A stretch of 64,000 bases of DNA, taken from positions 1-64,000 of the forward strand of contig NZ_JABVXF010000014.1 in NCBI RefSeq assembly GCF_013349995.1, given 5' to 3'. The notes under the pieces are model-generated. The model ran no database searches and was not told where the DNA came from. It was given only the letters and a program-made list of their open reading frames with translations. Source of the stretch: Pseudoalteromonas sp. 0303. GTDB taxonomy: Bacteria > Pseudomonadota > Gammaproteobacteria > Enterobacterales > Alteromonadaceae. Position 1 is the first letter of the stretch; each line of letters starts with the position of its first letter. Below, piece after piece: positions 50,524 through 58,447 of the stretch. Position numbers and translations under genes: made by a program.

Positions 50524-52401
50524 ATGATGACAACATACAAACTAACTGCGTTAGTAGTGGCTTCGGTTTTAGGTTTAACTGCCTGTGGTAACGATGCGCC
50601 AGTACAGCAGAACACGCAACAGCAACAATCAGAATCTAGCCAAGCAGCTATCTCTAAGCCTGTGGTTTACCAAGTATTCACTCGATTATTTGGTAACAGT
50701 AACACCACCAATAAACCGTGGGGCACATTAGAAGAAAATGGGGTAGGTAAATTCGCTGATTTTAATGATGCAGCATTACAAGGCATTAAAGAGCTAGGAA
50801 CAACACATGTTTGGTACACTGGTGTACCGCGTCATGCTTTAGTAACTGACTATACCGAATACGGTTTATCACAAGATGACCCTGATGTTGTAAAAGGCCG
50901 TGCAGGCTCACCTTATGCAGTGAAAGACTATTACGATGTTAATCCTGATTTAGCAATTAACCCTGAGCGCCGCTTGGAGGAGTTTGTAGAGCTAATCAAT
51001 CGTACTCATAAGCACGGTATGAAAGTTGTTATTGATATTGTGCCAAATCACGTAGCGCGTAATTACGAGTCAGTCGCCAAGCCTGAAGGCGTAAAGGATT
51101 TTGGTGCTGAAGATGACACGACGAAAACCTATGCTCGGGATAATAACTTTTACTATGTAACAGGGCAGTCATTTCAAGTTCCTACCAGCGATAGCTACCA
51201 AGTCTTAGGTGGTAACCCGCATCCTCTTGCAGATAATCAATTTGCCGAAACCCCAGCTAAATGGACGGGTAATGGGGCCCGTGCCGCTAAACCTGACATT
51301 AATGATTGGTACGAAACCGTTAAAATCAATTACGGTGTGAAACCAGATGGCAGCTACGACTTCCCGACGCTACCCGCTGATTACGCAGATAAAGATTACC
51401 GTGCGCACTATGCATTTTGGCAAGATAAAGATCTACCAAATAGCTGGTATAAATTCCGTGATATCGCGCTTTATTGGTTAGATAAAGGTGTTGATGGTTT
51501 CCGTTATGATATGGCCGAGATGGTGCCTGTTGAGTTTTGGAGCTTTTTAAATTCATCAATCAAGATGCAAAAAAGCGATGCCTTTATTTTGGCTGAGGTA
51601 TATAACCCAACGCTTTACCGCCCATATATCCAACAAGGTAAGATGGATTACCTTTACGACAAAGTCGGTTTTTACGACACGGTTAAAGCTGTGATGCAAG
51701 GCAAGCAATCAGCGGATACTATTTTCGATATCCAAAGCCAAGTGGCGGATATTGAAGAGCATATGCTGCACTTTTTAGAAAACCATGATGAGCAACGTAT
51801 TGCTAGCCCAGATTTCGCTGGTAGTAGTGAAAAAGGTAAGCCAGCGATGGTGGTATCTACATTGATGTCGCGCTCGCCAACCTTACTTTATTTTGGTCAA
51901 GCTGTCGGTGAAGATGGCTCTGAGGACGGTGGTTTTGGCGACCCAACGCGTACCAGCATTTTCGATTATATGGGTGTACCTGCGCATCAAGCATGGATGA
52001 ATAATGGTAAATTCGATGGCGGTGCGCTTTCAAAGCAGCAAGCTGATCTTCGCGCTTACTACACCAAGTTGATGTCGTTAAATACACTTCCTGCCATTGT
52101 TGGTGGTGACATGCAAGCGGTTGAATTGACAGGCTCAGAGCAAGTGATTGCCTTTACGCGTAAGCTAGGTCAACAACTGGTGCTTGTAGTAAGTAACTTT
52201 TCAGAAAACCCACAAAATGTTGAGCTTACTCTTAACCAAACGTTGTTACCTAAGCTTAACCACAGTGGTTTAACGTTAACTGATAACCTAGAAAATCATG
52301 CCGACATTGTGATTCCTGAGGCATCTACTAAGGCGCCAATTCAATTACAATTGAACGGCTTAAGCAGTGCAGTATTTACCTTAAAGGCTGACTATGAATA
52401 A
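50524..52401 (+). CDS. GH13 alpha-amylase lipoprotein
   Basis: 625-residue lipoprotein: signal peptide with lipobox LTAC (C21), then a Gln/Ser-rich linker. The barrel has region I IDIVPNHVARN, nucleophile Asp in DGFRYDMAEM, acid/base Glu in ILAEVYNP, and Asp in FLENHDEQRI. An insertion with PLADNQFAETPAKWTGNG is present. Likely an endo-acting amylase or maltogenic enzyme held at the outer membrane, releasing oligosaccharides from starch. Either of two adjacent ATGs could be used. It overlaps the transporter gene by 8 bp, so they are cotranscribed. Confidence 0.9.
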   Translation: MMTTYKLTALVVASVLGLTACGNDAPVQQNTQQQQSESSQAAISKPVVYQVFTRLFGNSNTTNKPWGTLEENGVGKFADFNDAALQGIKELGTTHVWYTGVPRHALVTDYTEYGLSQDDPDVVKGRAGSPYAVKDYYDVNPDLAINPERRLEEFVELINRTHKHGMKVVIDIVPNHVARNYESVAKPEGVKDFGAEDDTTKTYARDNNFYYVTGQSFQVPTSDSYQVLGGNPHPLADNQFAETPAKWTGNGARAAKPDINDWYETVKINYGVKPDGSYDFPTLPADYADKDYRAHYAFWQDKDLPNSWYKFRDIALYWLDKGVDGFRYDMAEMVPVEFWSFLNSSIKMQKSDAFILAEVYNPTLYRPYIQQGKMDYLYDKVGFYDTVKAVMQGKQSADTIFDIQSQVADIEEHMLHFLENHDEQRIASPDFAGSSEKGKPAMVVSTLMSRSPTLLYFGQAVGEDGSEDGGFGDPTRTSIFDYMGVPAHQAWMNNGKFDGGALSKQQADLRAYYTKLMSLNTLPAIVGGDMQAVELTGSEQVIAFTRKLGQQLVLVVSNFSENPQNVELTLNQTLLPKLNHSGLTLTDNLENHADIVIPEASTKAPIQLQLNGLSSAVFTLKADYE

Positions 52402-53878
52402 TAACAAACCAACGCTAAGCTTTTGGCAAATATGGAATATGTGTTTTGGATTCCTTGGAATCCAATTTGGCTTTGCATTACAGAACGGTAATGTAAGCCG
52501 TATTTTTCAAACCTTAGGTGCCAATGTTGATGATATTCCAATTCTTTGGGTTGCAGCACCATTAACAGGCCTTATTGTTCAGCCGATCATCGGTTATTGG
52601 AGTGATAAAACATGGAATAAGTTAGGTCGTCGTCGTCCGTTCTTTTTCTATGGGGCTATTTTAACAACGTTATCGTTATTCATTATGCCTAACTCACCAA
52701 GCCTGTGGATTGCGGCGGGTATGTTATGGATCATGGATGCGTCAATTAACGTAACTATGGAGCCATTCCGTGCTCTTGTCAGTGATAACTTACCGAAAAA
52801 GCAACGTGCAACTGGTTATGCAATGCAAAGCTTCTTCATTGGTGTTGGTGCGGTTGTCGCTTCTGCATTACCTTGGATGATGACTAACTGGTTCAATATT
52901 GCTAATACTGCACCTGCAGGGCAAATTCCAGATTCTGTAAAATTCTCTTTTTACTTTGGGGCAGTAGTATTAATTATTGCTGTGTTTTGGACTGTCTTTA
53001 CTACTAAAGAATATTCACCAGAAGAACTTGAAAGCTTTCATGAACAAGAGCAAAGCGATGACTCGGGCGATGTTCAAAGTGATGTAAACTTTAACAAAGG
53101 CGCTGCAATCTTTACGGTTCTTGGCCTTGTAGTACTTGGTATTGTTACGGGTCTATCGCTTGAAAAAGAGCTTTATTTACTTGCTGGTGGTTTGATTAGC
53201 TTTGGTGTTATTCAATTTATTGCCGGGGCTTTAAAGGCTAAAAACGCAACCAGTGGTGGCTTTTATCAAGTTGTGAATGATGTATTCACTATGCCAGAAA
53301 CAATGAAACAATTGGCTTGGGTACAATTTTTTAGCTGGTTCTCATTGTTTGCAATGTGGATTTACACCACATCGGCAGTAACTAGCTTCCACTACGGCAG
53401 CAGTGATACAAGCTCTCTTGCTTACAATAACGGTGCGGATTGGGTTGGTGTATTATTTGCCGCTTACAATGGTTTTGCTGCCATTGCAGCACTGTGTATT
53501 CCGGTTATCGTTAAAAAAGTAGGGCTAAAAATGGCTCACGCTATCAACCTAGTGCTAGGTGCATTGGGTCTGGTCAGCTTCATTATTATCAAAGATCCAA
53601 GTTTACTGATCTGGCCAATGATTGGAGTAGGGTTTGCTTGGGCGTCAATTCTATCTTTACCATACGCAATGTTAAGTACCTCAGTACCAAGTAAAAAAAT
53701 GGGTGTGTACATGGGTATTTTTAACTTCTTTATTGTTATTCCGCAGCTTTTAGCAGCAAGCGTATTAGGCCTAATTTTACGTCACTTTTTTGATAATCAA
53801 CCGATTTATGCGTTAGTGCTAGGTGCAGTGTCATTCGTACTAGCAGCGGTCGCTGTACTGCGCGTTAAGCAACAATAA
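52394..53878 (+). CDS. MFS/GPH-type sugar transporter, probably maltose or maltodextrin
   Basis: Inner-membrane symporter of 494 residues with 12 hydrophobic segments. The motif GYWSDKTWNKLGRRRPFFFYG after TM2 is the loop 2-3 signature of the glycoside-pentoside-hexuronide/sucrose-transporter branch. In relatives from Alteromonadales and Xanthomonas this branch carries maltose. The start overlaps the GH13 lipoprotein stop, and the GH15 gene follows after 12 bp. It supplies substrate for the cytoplasmic alpha-glucosidase at 41879-43504. Confidence 0.9.
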   Translation: MNNNKPTLSFWQIWNMCFGFLGIQFGFALQNGNVSRIFQTLGANVDDIPILWVAAPLTGLIVQPIIGYWSDKTWNKLGRRRPFFFYGAILTTLSLFIMPNSPSLWIAAGMLWIMDASINVTMEPFRALVSDNLPKKQRATGYAMQSFFIGVGAVVASALPWMMTNWFNIANTAPAGQIPDSVKFSFYFGAVVLIIAVFWTVFTTKEYSPEELESFHEQEQSDDSGDVQSDVNFNKGAAIFTVLGLVVLGIVTGLSLEKELYLLAGGLISFGVIQFIAGALKAKNATSGGFYQVVNDVFTMPETMKQLAWVQFFSWFSLFAMWIYTTSAVTSFHYGSSDTSSLAYNNGADWVGVLFAAYNGFAAIAALCIPVIVKKVGLKMAHAINLVLGALGLVSFIIIKDPSLLIWPMIGVGFAWASILSLPYAMLSTSVPSKKMGVYMGIFNFFIVIPQLLAASVLGLILRHFFDNQPIYALVLGAVSFVLAAVAVLRVKQQ

Positions 53879-53890
53879 TAAGGACACACC

Positions 53891-56290
53891 ATGAAAAAAT
53901 TTAATCTCATTACAGCAAGCTTGTTAGCGTTAGGTTTAACAGCTTGTAGTTCAGAGCAATCAGTTAATACAGCAGTTGAGCAGGTGTCTGCGCCAGGAGC
54001 ACCGGGTGTTGAGCCTTTTTGGGCATACTCTGGTAAAACGGGTATTGGTACCTCTTACGAGCAATACCAAGACGGCCACTATAGCGACGCAGCTGCTACA
54101 GGGAAAGTATCAAAAGTCTGGTTTTCAATCGCTAAAGGCATGATCACAGAAACCATGTTTGGTTTAATTCACCAAGCACAAATCAAAGATATGCAGTTTG
54201 TTGTAGTTGGTAAAGACTTTACCGTAACAGAAAACGATGATCTCGATGTAAGCATTGATTATTTATACAAAGACGATGCGGGTCGCCCATTATCGCTTGC
54301 TTACAAAGTCGTTAGTAAAGATAAACAAGGTCGTTTTACTTTAGAAAAACATATCTTTACAGATCCAAACGGCCAAACATTGTTTGTTCGTAGCGTATTT
54401 AATACCGATCTTGAAGGTGTGAAAGCCTACGTTAATGTAAACCCTTACATTGATAACAACGGTTTAGACGATTTTGCAAAAGTAACTGATAAGGGTCTAG
54501 TTGCTTGGCAAGATGATAGCTTTTTATCTTTACAAGCCGCTAAACCATTTAAGCAAGCAAGCGTTGGCTTTACGGGTGTAAGTGATGGCTTAAAAGAGTT
54601 AAAAACATCGCAATCACTCTCAACGACTTACCAAAATACTGGTGATAAGTCGGGTAATGTAAGCTTACTTGCAGAGCTTGGTGAAGTATCAAAAAACACC
54701 ACCTTTGATTTAGCTTTAAGCTTTGGTAACTCTGAAGCTGCAAGCTTAAAAGAAGGTCAAGCAAGTTTAAATCAAGGCTACCAAAAAGTACTTGCTGCAT
54801 ATAACGGTGAAGGTGTTGCAATTGGTTGGCAAGACTACTTAGCAAGCCTTGAGCCTTTGAGCACATTAACTAACAGCACCGCAGATAATGGTAAGTTGCT
54901 TTATACCAGCGCCATGGTGTTAAAAGCGCAAGAAGATAAAACTCATGCTGGTGCTTTAATTGCGTCACTTTCTAACCCTTGGGGTGAAACAGTATCAGCC
55001 AAAACAGGTTCTACCGGTTATAAAGCGGTTTGGGTACGTGATTTCTATCAAGTAGCAATGGCATTTATGGCCATGGGTGATACACGTACCGCAAAAACGG
55101 CGTTTGAATATTTAGAAAAAGTACAAGTAACAGATAACACACCTGGCAATGGTGGTGACACGGGTTGGTTCTTACAAAAGACTCATGTTGATGGTGAGCT
55201 TGAGTGGGTAGGTGTTCAGCTTGACCAAACAGCAATGCCAATTATGTTAGCGTGGAAACTACATAAAGCTGGCGTACTTAGCGATCAAGAGCTGACAGAT
55301 TGGTATGGCAAAATGTTAAAACCAGCTGCTGATTTCTTAGTTGATGGTGGCCTTGCGAAAATTCTTTGGAATGACATGCAAATCACACCGCCAGCAACGC
55401 AACAAGAGCGTTGGGAAGAACAAAATGGTTTCTCTCCATCAACAACTGCAGCGGTTGTTGCAGGCCTAGTGACAGCTGCTGATATTGCTAAAAAAGCAGG
55501 TGACACTAAAAATGCAGAGCGTTACCTAGCAACGGCTAAAACTTACAACAGTGAAATAGAAAGCACGATGTTTACGACACAAGGTAACCTTAAGTCTGAA
55601 AATAGCGATGGTGAATATTTCATTCGTATTGGTCAAGACAAAGATCCAAACTCATCAACCACACTTAACGCCAATAATGGCCGTGAAGGCTTTGATAAAA
55701 AGCAAATCCTTGATGGTGGTTTCTTAGAGCTTGTACGTTACGGTGTTCGTGATGCACTTGCGCCAAGCATTGTAAAAACATTACCAGAGTACGATGACGA
55801 AACCTTAGTCGATAATCTGCAAGTGCGTTACACCTTTAATTTTGCTGATGGCTCAGGTTCATTCCCTGGTTACCGTCGCTATGGTAACGATGGTTACGGT
55901 GAAGATGAAGTGACAGGTAGCAACTATGCCGAAGGTGGTAACAACACCCCTGGTCAACGTGGTCGTGTATGGCCGTTTTTCACAGGTGAACGTGGTCACT
56001 ATGAAATCGCTGCTGCAAACGCAACTAATAGCCTTGATGCGATGAAGCAACAAGCGATTAAAGACACCTATGTAAAAGGTATGGAAGCATTTGCCAATGA
56101 AGGCATGATGTTACCTGAACAAGTTTGGGATGGCGTAGGCAACAATAAAGCAGGCTATCAGCTAGGTGAGGGTACAAACTCAGCCACACCACTGGCTTGG
56201 ACTCACGCTGAATACATTAAGTTACTCCGCTCAGTGAGCGATAAACATGTATGGGACCATTACCCCGTTGTTGAAGACGCATTGAAGTAA
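53891..56290 (+). CDS. GH15 glucoamylase-type lipoprotein (glucan 1,4-alpha-glucosidase)
   Basis: 799-residue lipoprotein with lipobox LTAC (C19). It has an N-terminal beta-sandwich domain (about 30-300) with GTSYEQYQDG and VWFSIAKGMITETMFG, then the (alpha/alpha)6 catalytic domain with VWVRDFYQVAMAF, ELEWVGVQLDQTA and a later GYGEDEVTGSNYAEGG/RGRVWPFFTGERGHYE segment. It releases glucose from non-reducing ends of maltodextrins, probably at the cell surface or in the periplasm. AAGGA is well placed before ATG. It is the last clear gene of the amylase-transporter-glucoamylase unit, with a hairpin at 56301-56328 after it. Confidence 0.92.
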   Translation: MKKFNLITASLLALGLTACSSEQSVNTAVEQVSAPGAPGVEPFWAYSGKTGIGTSYEQYQDGHYSDAAATGKVSKVWFSIAKGMITETMFGLIHQAQIKDMQFVVVGKDFTVTENDDLDVSIDYLYKDDAGRPLSLAYKVVSKDKQGRFTLEKHIFTDPNGQTLFVRSVFNTDLEGVKAYVNVNPYIDNNGLDDFAKVTDKGLVAWQDDSFLSLQAAKPFKQASVGFTGVSDGLKELKTSQSLSTTYQNTGDKSGNVSLLAELGEVSKNTTFDLALSFGNSEAASLKEGQASLNQGYQKVLAAYNGEGVAIGWQDYLASLEPLSTLTNSTADNGKLLYTSAMVLKAQEDKTHAGALIASLSNPWGETVSAKTGSTGYKAVWVRDFYQVAMAFMAMGDTRTAKTAFEYLEKVQVTDNTPGNGGDTGWFLQKTHVDGELEWVGVQLDQTAMPIMLAWKLHKAGVLSDQELTDWYGKMLKPAADFLVDGGLAKILWNDMQITPPATQQERWEEQNGFSPSTTAAVVAGLVTAADIAKKAGDTKNAERYLATAKTYNSEIESTMFTTQGNLKSENSDGEYFIRIGQDKDPNSSTTLNANNGREGFDKKQILDGGFLELVRYGVRDALAPSIVKTLPEYDDETLVDNLQVRYTFNFADGSGSFPGYRRYGNDGYGEDEVTGSNYAEGGNNTPGQRGRVWPFFTGERGHYEIAAANATNSLDAMKQQAIKDTYVKGMEAFANEGMMLPEQVWDGVGNNKAGYQLGEGTNSATPLAWTHAEYIKLLRSVSDKHVWDHYPVVEDALK

Positions 56291-56300
56291 AAACGTAATT

Positions 56301-56330
56301 AACATGCCCAATATTTATTGGGCATGTTGC
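56301..56330 (+). terminator. Hairpin after the glucoamylase gene
   Basis: AACATGCCCA/TGGGCATGTT stem followed by GCTTTTGG; the T-run is short, so read-through into the esterase-like gene is plausible. Confidence 0.55.
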
Positions 56331-56350
56331 TTTTGGCAAAAGGAAAAATA

Positions 56351-57004
56351 ATGTTAAAAAATCTAGCCTTATGTGCTCTATTAGCAGTAAGTACGCAAAG
56401 TAAAGCGGATGACTATTTGCTTTACTTTATGGGCGGCCAATCAAATATGGAAGGGTTTGGCTTTAATAAAGATTTACCTGCGCAGTATAAAAAACCAGTT
56501 GAAAATACCTTACTCTTTTTTGGTAACCCGGTTGCTGACAACACCAAGATCAACCAATGGGATAACTTTCAAACTACCGTAAGAGCTGCGTTAGCTAACA
56601 ATGATATAGATGGTGATGGTGAAGCCGATACTTTAGTCCCAGCAGGGATCATTTGGATGCAGGGTGAGGCAGATGCCTATCATGAGCAAGCATCTAAGGT
56701 TTATTTAACTAATTTAACAAGCCTGATGAATGATATGAAGATGACTTTTGGCAATAAAGAGTTACCAATCATACTTGGCAGAATCGAAGACTCTGGTAAA
56801 ACACCTCAAACACGCATGATGCCATATATAGAGAGTGTATGGGATGCTCAGAAAAAGTATGTTCAATCAAATGCTAATGCTCATTTAGTCGCCTTTGATG
56901 AGCCTGTCGAATTCATTGAAGATAAATGGCACTATAAAAGTAATTACTATATAAAACTAGGTAACCTTTTTGCAGAAAAAGCAGCCGAAACATTAGCTAA
57001 GTAA
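56351..57004 (+). CDS. Secreted SGNH-type esterase (sialate O-acetylesterase/CE6-like)
   Basis: 218 residues from MLKNLALCAL, which has AGGA 6 nt upstream; the open frame begins 11 codons earlier. A signal peptide ends near SKA-DD (20). Seen: nucleophile block GQSNMEG, block III IIWMQGEADA and C-terminal His in DKWHYKSN, the arrangement of the sialate O-acetylesterase/carbohydrate esterase 6 group. It probably removes acetyl or similar groups from a polysaccharide. It follows the glucoamylase gene after a weak hairpin, so it may belong to the starch unit, though starch is not normally acetylated in nature. Confidence 0.82.
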   Translation: MLKNLALCALLAVSTQSKADDYLLYFMGGQSNMEGFGFNKDLPAQYKKPVENTLLFFGNPVADNTKINQWDNFQTTVRAALANNDIDGDGEADTLVPAGIIWMQGEADAYHEQASKVYLTNLTSLMNDMKMTFGNKELPIILGRIEDSGKTPQTRMMPYIESVWDAQKKYVQSNANAHLVAFDEPVEFIEDKWHYKSNYYIKLGNLFAEKAAETLAK

Positions 57005-57033
57005 GCTGTTTTTAAATAACTACTTAAATAATT

Positions 57034-57066
57034 AAACCGCCGAATTAACCTCGGCGGTTTTTTGTT
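57034..57066 (+). terminator. Terminator after the esterase-like gene
   Basis: AAACCGCCGA/TCGGCGGTTT stem, loop of about 7 nt, and T-rich tail. It marks the end of the starch cluster transcript. Confidence 0.9.
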
Positions 57067-57087
57067 TATAATAGGGCCAAATTTAAA

Positions 57088-57537
57088 ATGGAATTTACCG
57101 TGAATAAGCGAAATTATGTTCTTTTTATATTTATTTTCATTGCTTTCCCTGTGTGCTTAATTAAAGCTGAGTCAGCTGAGCTTAAGCCATTTACAACGGA
57201 TGGTTGTAGTTCATTTCCTGATGGAACCTTGGCTCACAAAAAACTGTGGTTGGCGTGTTGTACAGCCCATGATCTAGCATATTGGCAAGGCGGTACTTTC
57301 AAGCAACGTGAGCAAGCTGATATAGATTTAAAAAAATGTGTTGCTAAGGTGGGTGAGAAAGAGATTGCTATCTTGATGCTTACTGGTGTCAGAGTGGGTG
57401 GAACACCTTTTTTACCTACTAGCTTTCGCTGGGGTTATGGCTGGCCATACCCCAAGTTTTATGGCGAACTAACAGCGCAAGAGCGCTTACAAGTTGAAAG
57501 CCGTTTAGCCGAGCTTAAAACTGAGCAAATTAAATAA
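57088..57537 (+). CDS. Secreted protein with a phospholipase A2-like CCxxHD motif
   Basis: 149 residues with a signal peptide (cleavage near IKA-ES, 27). The segment TTDGCSSFPDGT ... WLACCTAHDLAYWQGG (C57, C58, H61, D62, Y65) has the CCxxHDxxY catalytic signature of secreted phospholipases A2, preceded by a DGC-x-FPDGT loop that could bind calcium. Cys40, Cys57, Cys58 and Cys84 could pair in disulfides. Activity is inferred from the motif only. The start may be the ATG used here or a GTG four codons later, which has a GGAA nearby. Confidence 0.72.
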   Translation: MEFTVNKRNYVLFIFIFIAFPVCLIKAESAELKPFTTDGCSSFPDGTLAHKKLWLACCTAHDLAYWQGGTFKQREQADIDLKKCVAKVGEKEIAILMLTGVRVGGTPFLPTSFRWGYGWPYPKFYGELTAQERLQVESRLAELKTEQIK

Positions 57538-57545
57538 CCTATCGT

Positions 57546-58265
57546 TTATCTAACTTCTTTACAGGTTTTTGATGCATCGTTGATAGCAGCTGCTTCAGCG
57601 CTTTTAGCAAAACGTGATGACATGTAAAGTCCTAATTGATGGTCGGGCATTTTAATGCGTGTAATGCCATTAAAGTGGTGAGGCTCGATATCTTTTGCAA
57701 TCACAGCAGGAAGAGCTGTTATACCAGCTCTGTTCTTAGCCACAAAATCAACGGCTTGTTGCCATGTACTGACTTGATGTTCATGGCTTATCGATTCATT
57801 TTTATCAATGCCTAAATATTTAAGCATTAAGGTACGTGCCCCAGTTCCGCGTTTATAGACGATACCATTCAAGTCTGCCTGTCTGCGTAAATTCTCGATA
57901 CTCAAATCTGGGTTAGTACTGTGGCTGATTAGCTCATATCCAACTTGATAAATTGTCTCTGAGCGAGTCGCAAATAGATCTCTCTGTGGTAACAATAAAA
58001 GTGGCATGGCAATATCAACTTCATTGTTTTGCAGCATTTTGATAAGCCGTGCTTGCGGTACAGTGATTACGTCGTAGTTGCTATCAAGTTGATTGATAAC
58101 GCAGCTATAGGCTGATTTTAATTCACCGTGAAATTGTTTGCGTGAGTACTTTAATGACTCGCCATTTTCACTTGATATACCAATTGTTATTTTTGCAAAA
58201 CAAGTGTGAGTGCAAAACAGTACAAACAGGATAAGAGGGGCAGTAATAGAGCCTTTTAAGTCCAT
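57546..58265 (-). CDS. Orphan family 3 solute-binding protein
   Basis: 239-residue periplasmic protein with a signal peptide (cleavage near CFA-KI, 24) and the fold of amino-acid-type (SBP_bac_3) binding proteins: KITIGISSENGE..., VPQARLIKMLQNNEVDIAMPLL, and NLRRQADLNGIVYKRGTGA. No transporter genes are adjacent. Such small orphan members are common in Alteromonadales; the role is unknown. It is convergent with the PLA2-like gene. Confidence 0.75.
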   Translation of the reverse strand: MDLKGSITAPLILFVLFCTHTCFAKITIGISSENGESLKYSRKQFHGELKSAYSCVINQLDSNYDVITVPQARLIKMLQNNEVDIAMPLLLLPQRDLFATRSETIYQVGYELISHSTNPDLSIENLRRQADLNGIVYKRGTGARTLMLKYLGIDKNESISHEHQVSTWQQAVDFVAKNRAGITALPAVIAKDIEPHHFNGITRIKMPDHQLGLYMSSRFAKSAEAAAINDASKTCKEVR

Positions 58266-58409
58266 TTAATAAATCGAGAGGGTGAAACTTGAGTGAAATT
58301 TACCAGTTTAAATAGAACTGGACAAGGTAAGGGGCTTACAGTGCAAATACATAAAAATCTAAGTGTTTTATTGAGGTATTAATTAATTTTCTTAATAAAC
58401 AAAGGGGTG

Positions 58410-58436
58410 GAGCTGTAAGTTGGTTGCTTACAGCTC
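58410..58436 (-). terminator. Probable terminator after the OsmC-YcaO gene
   Basis: GAGCTGTAAG/CTTACAGCTC perfect 10-bp arms with a 7-nt loop; on the minus strand the tail is C-rich and then T-rich, so termination strength is uncertain. Confidence 0.6.
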
Positions 58437-58447
58437 GATTTACCTGA

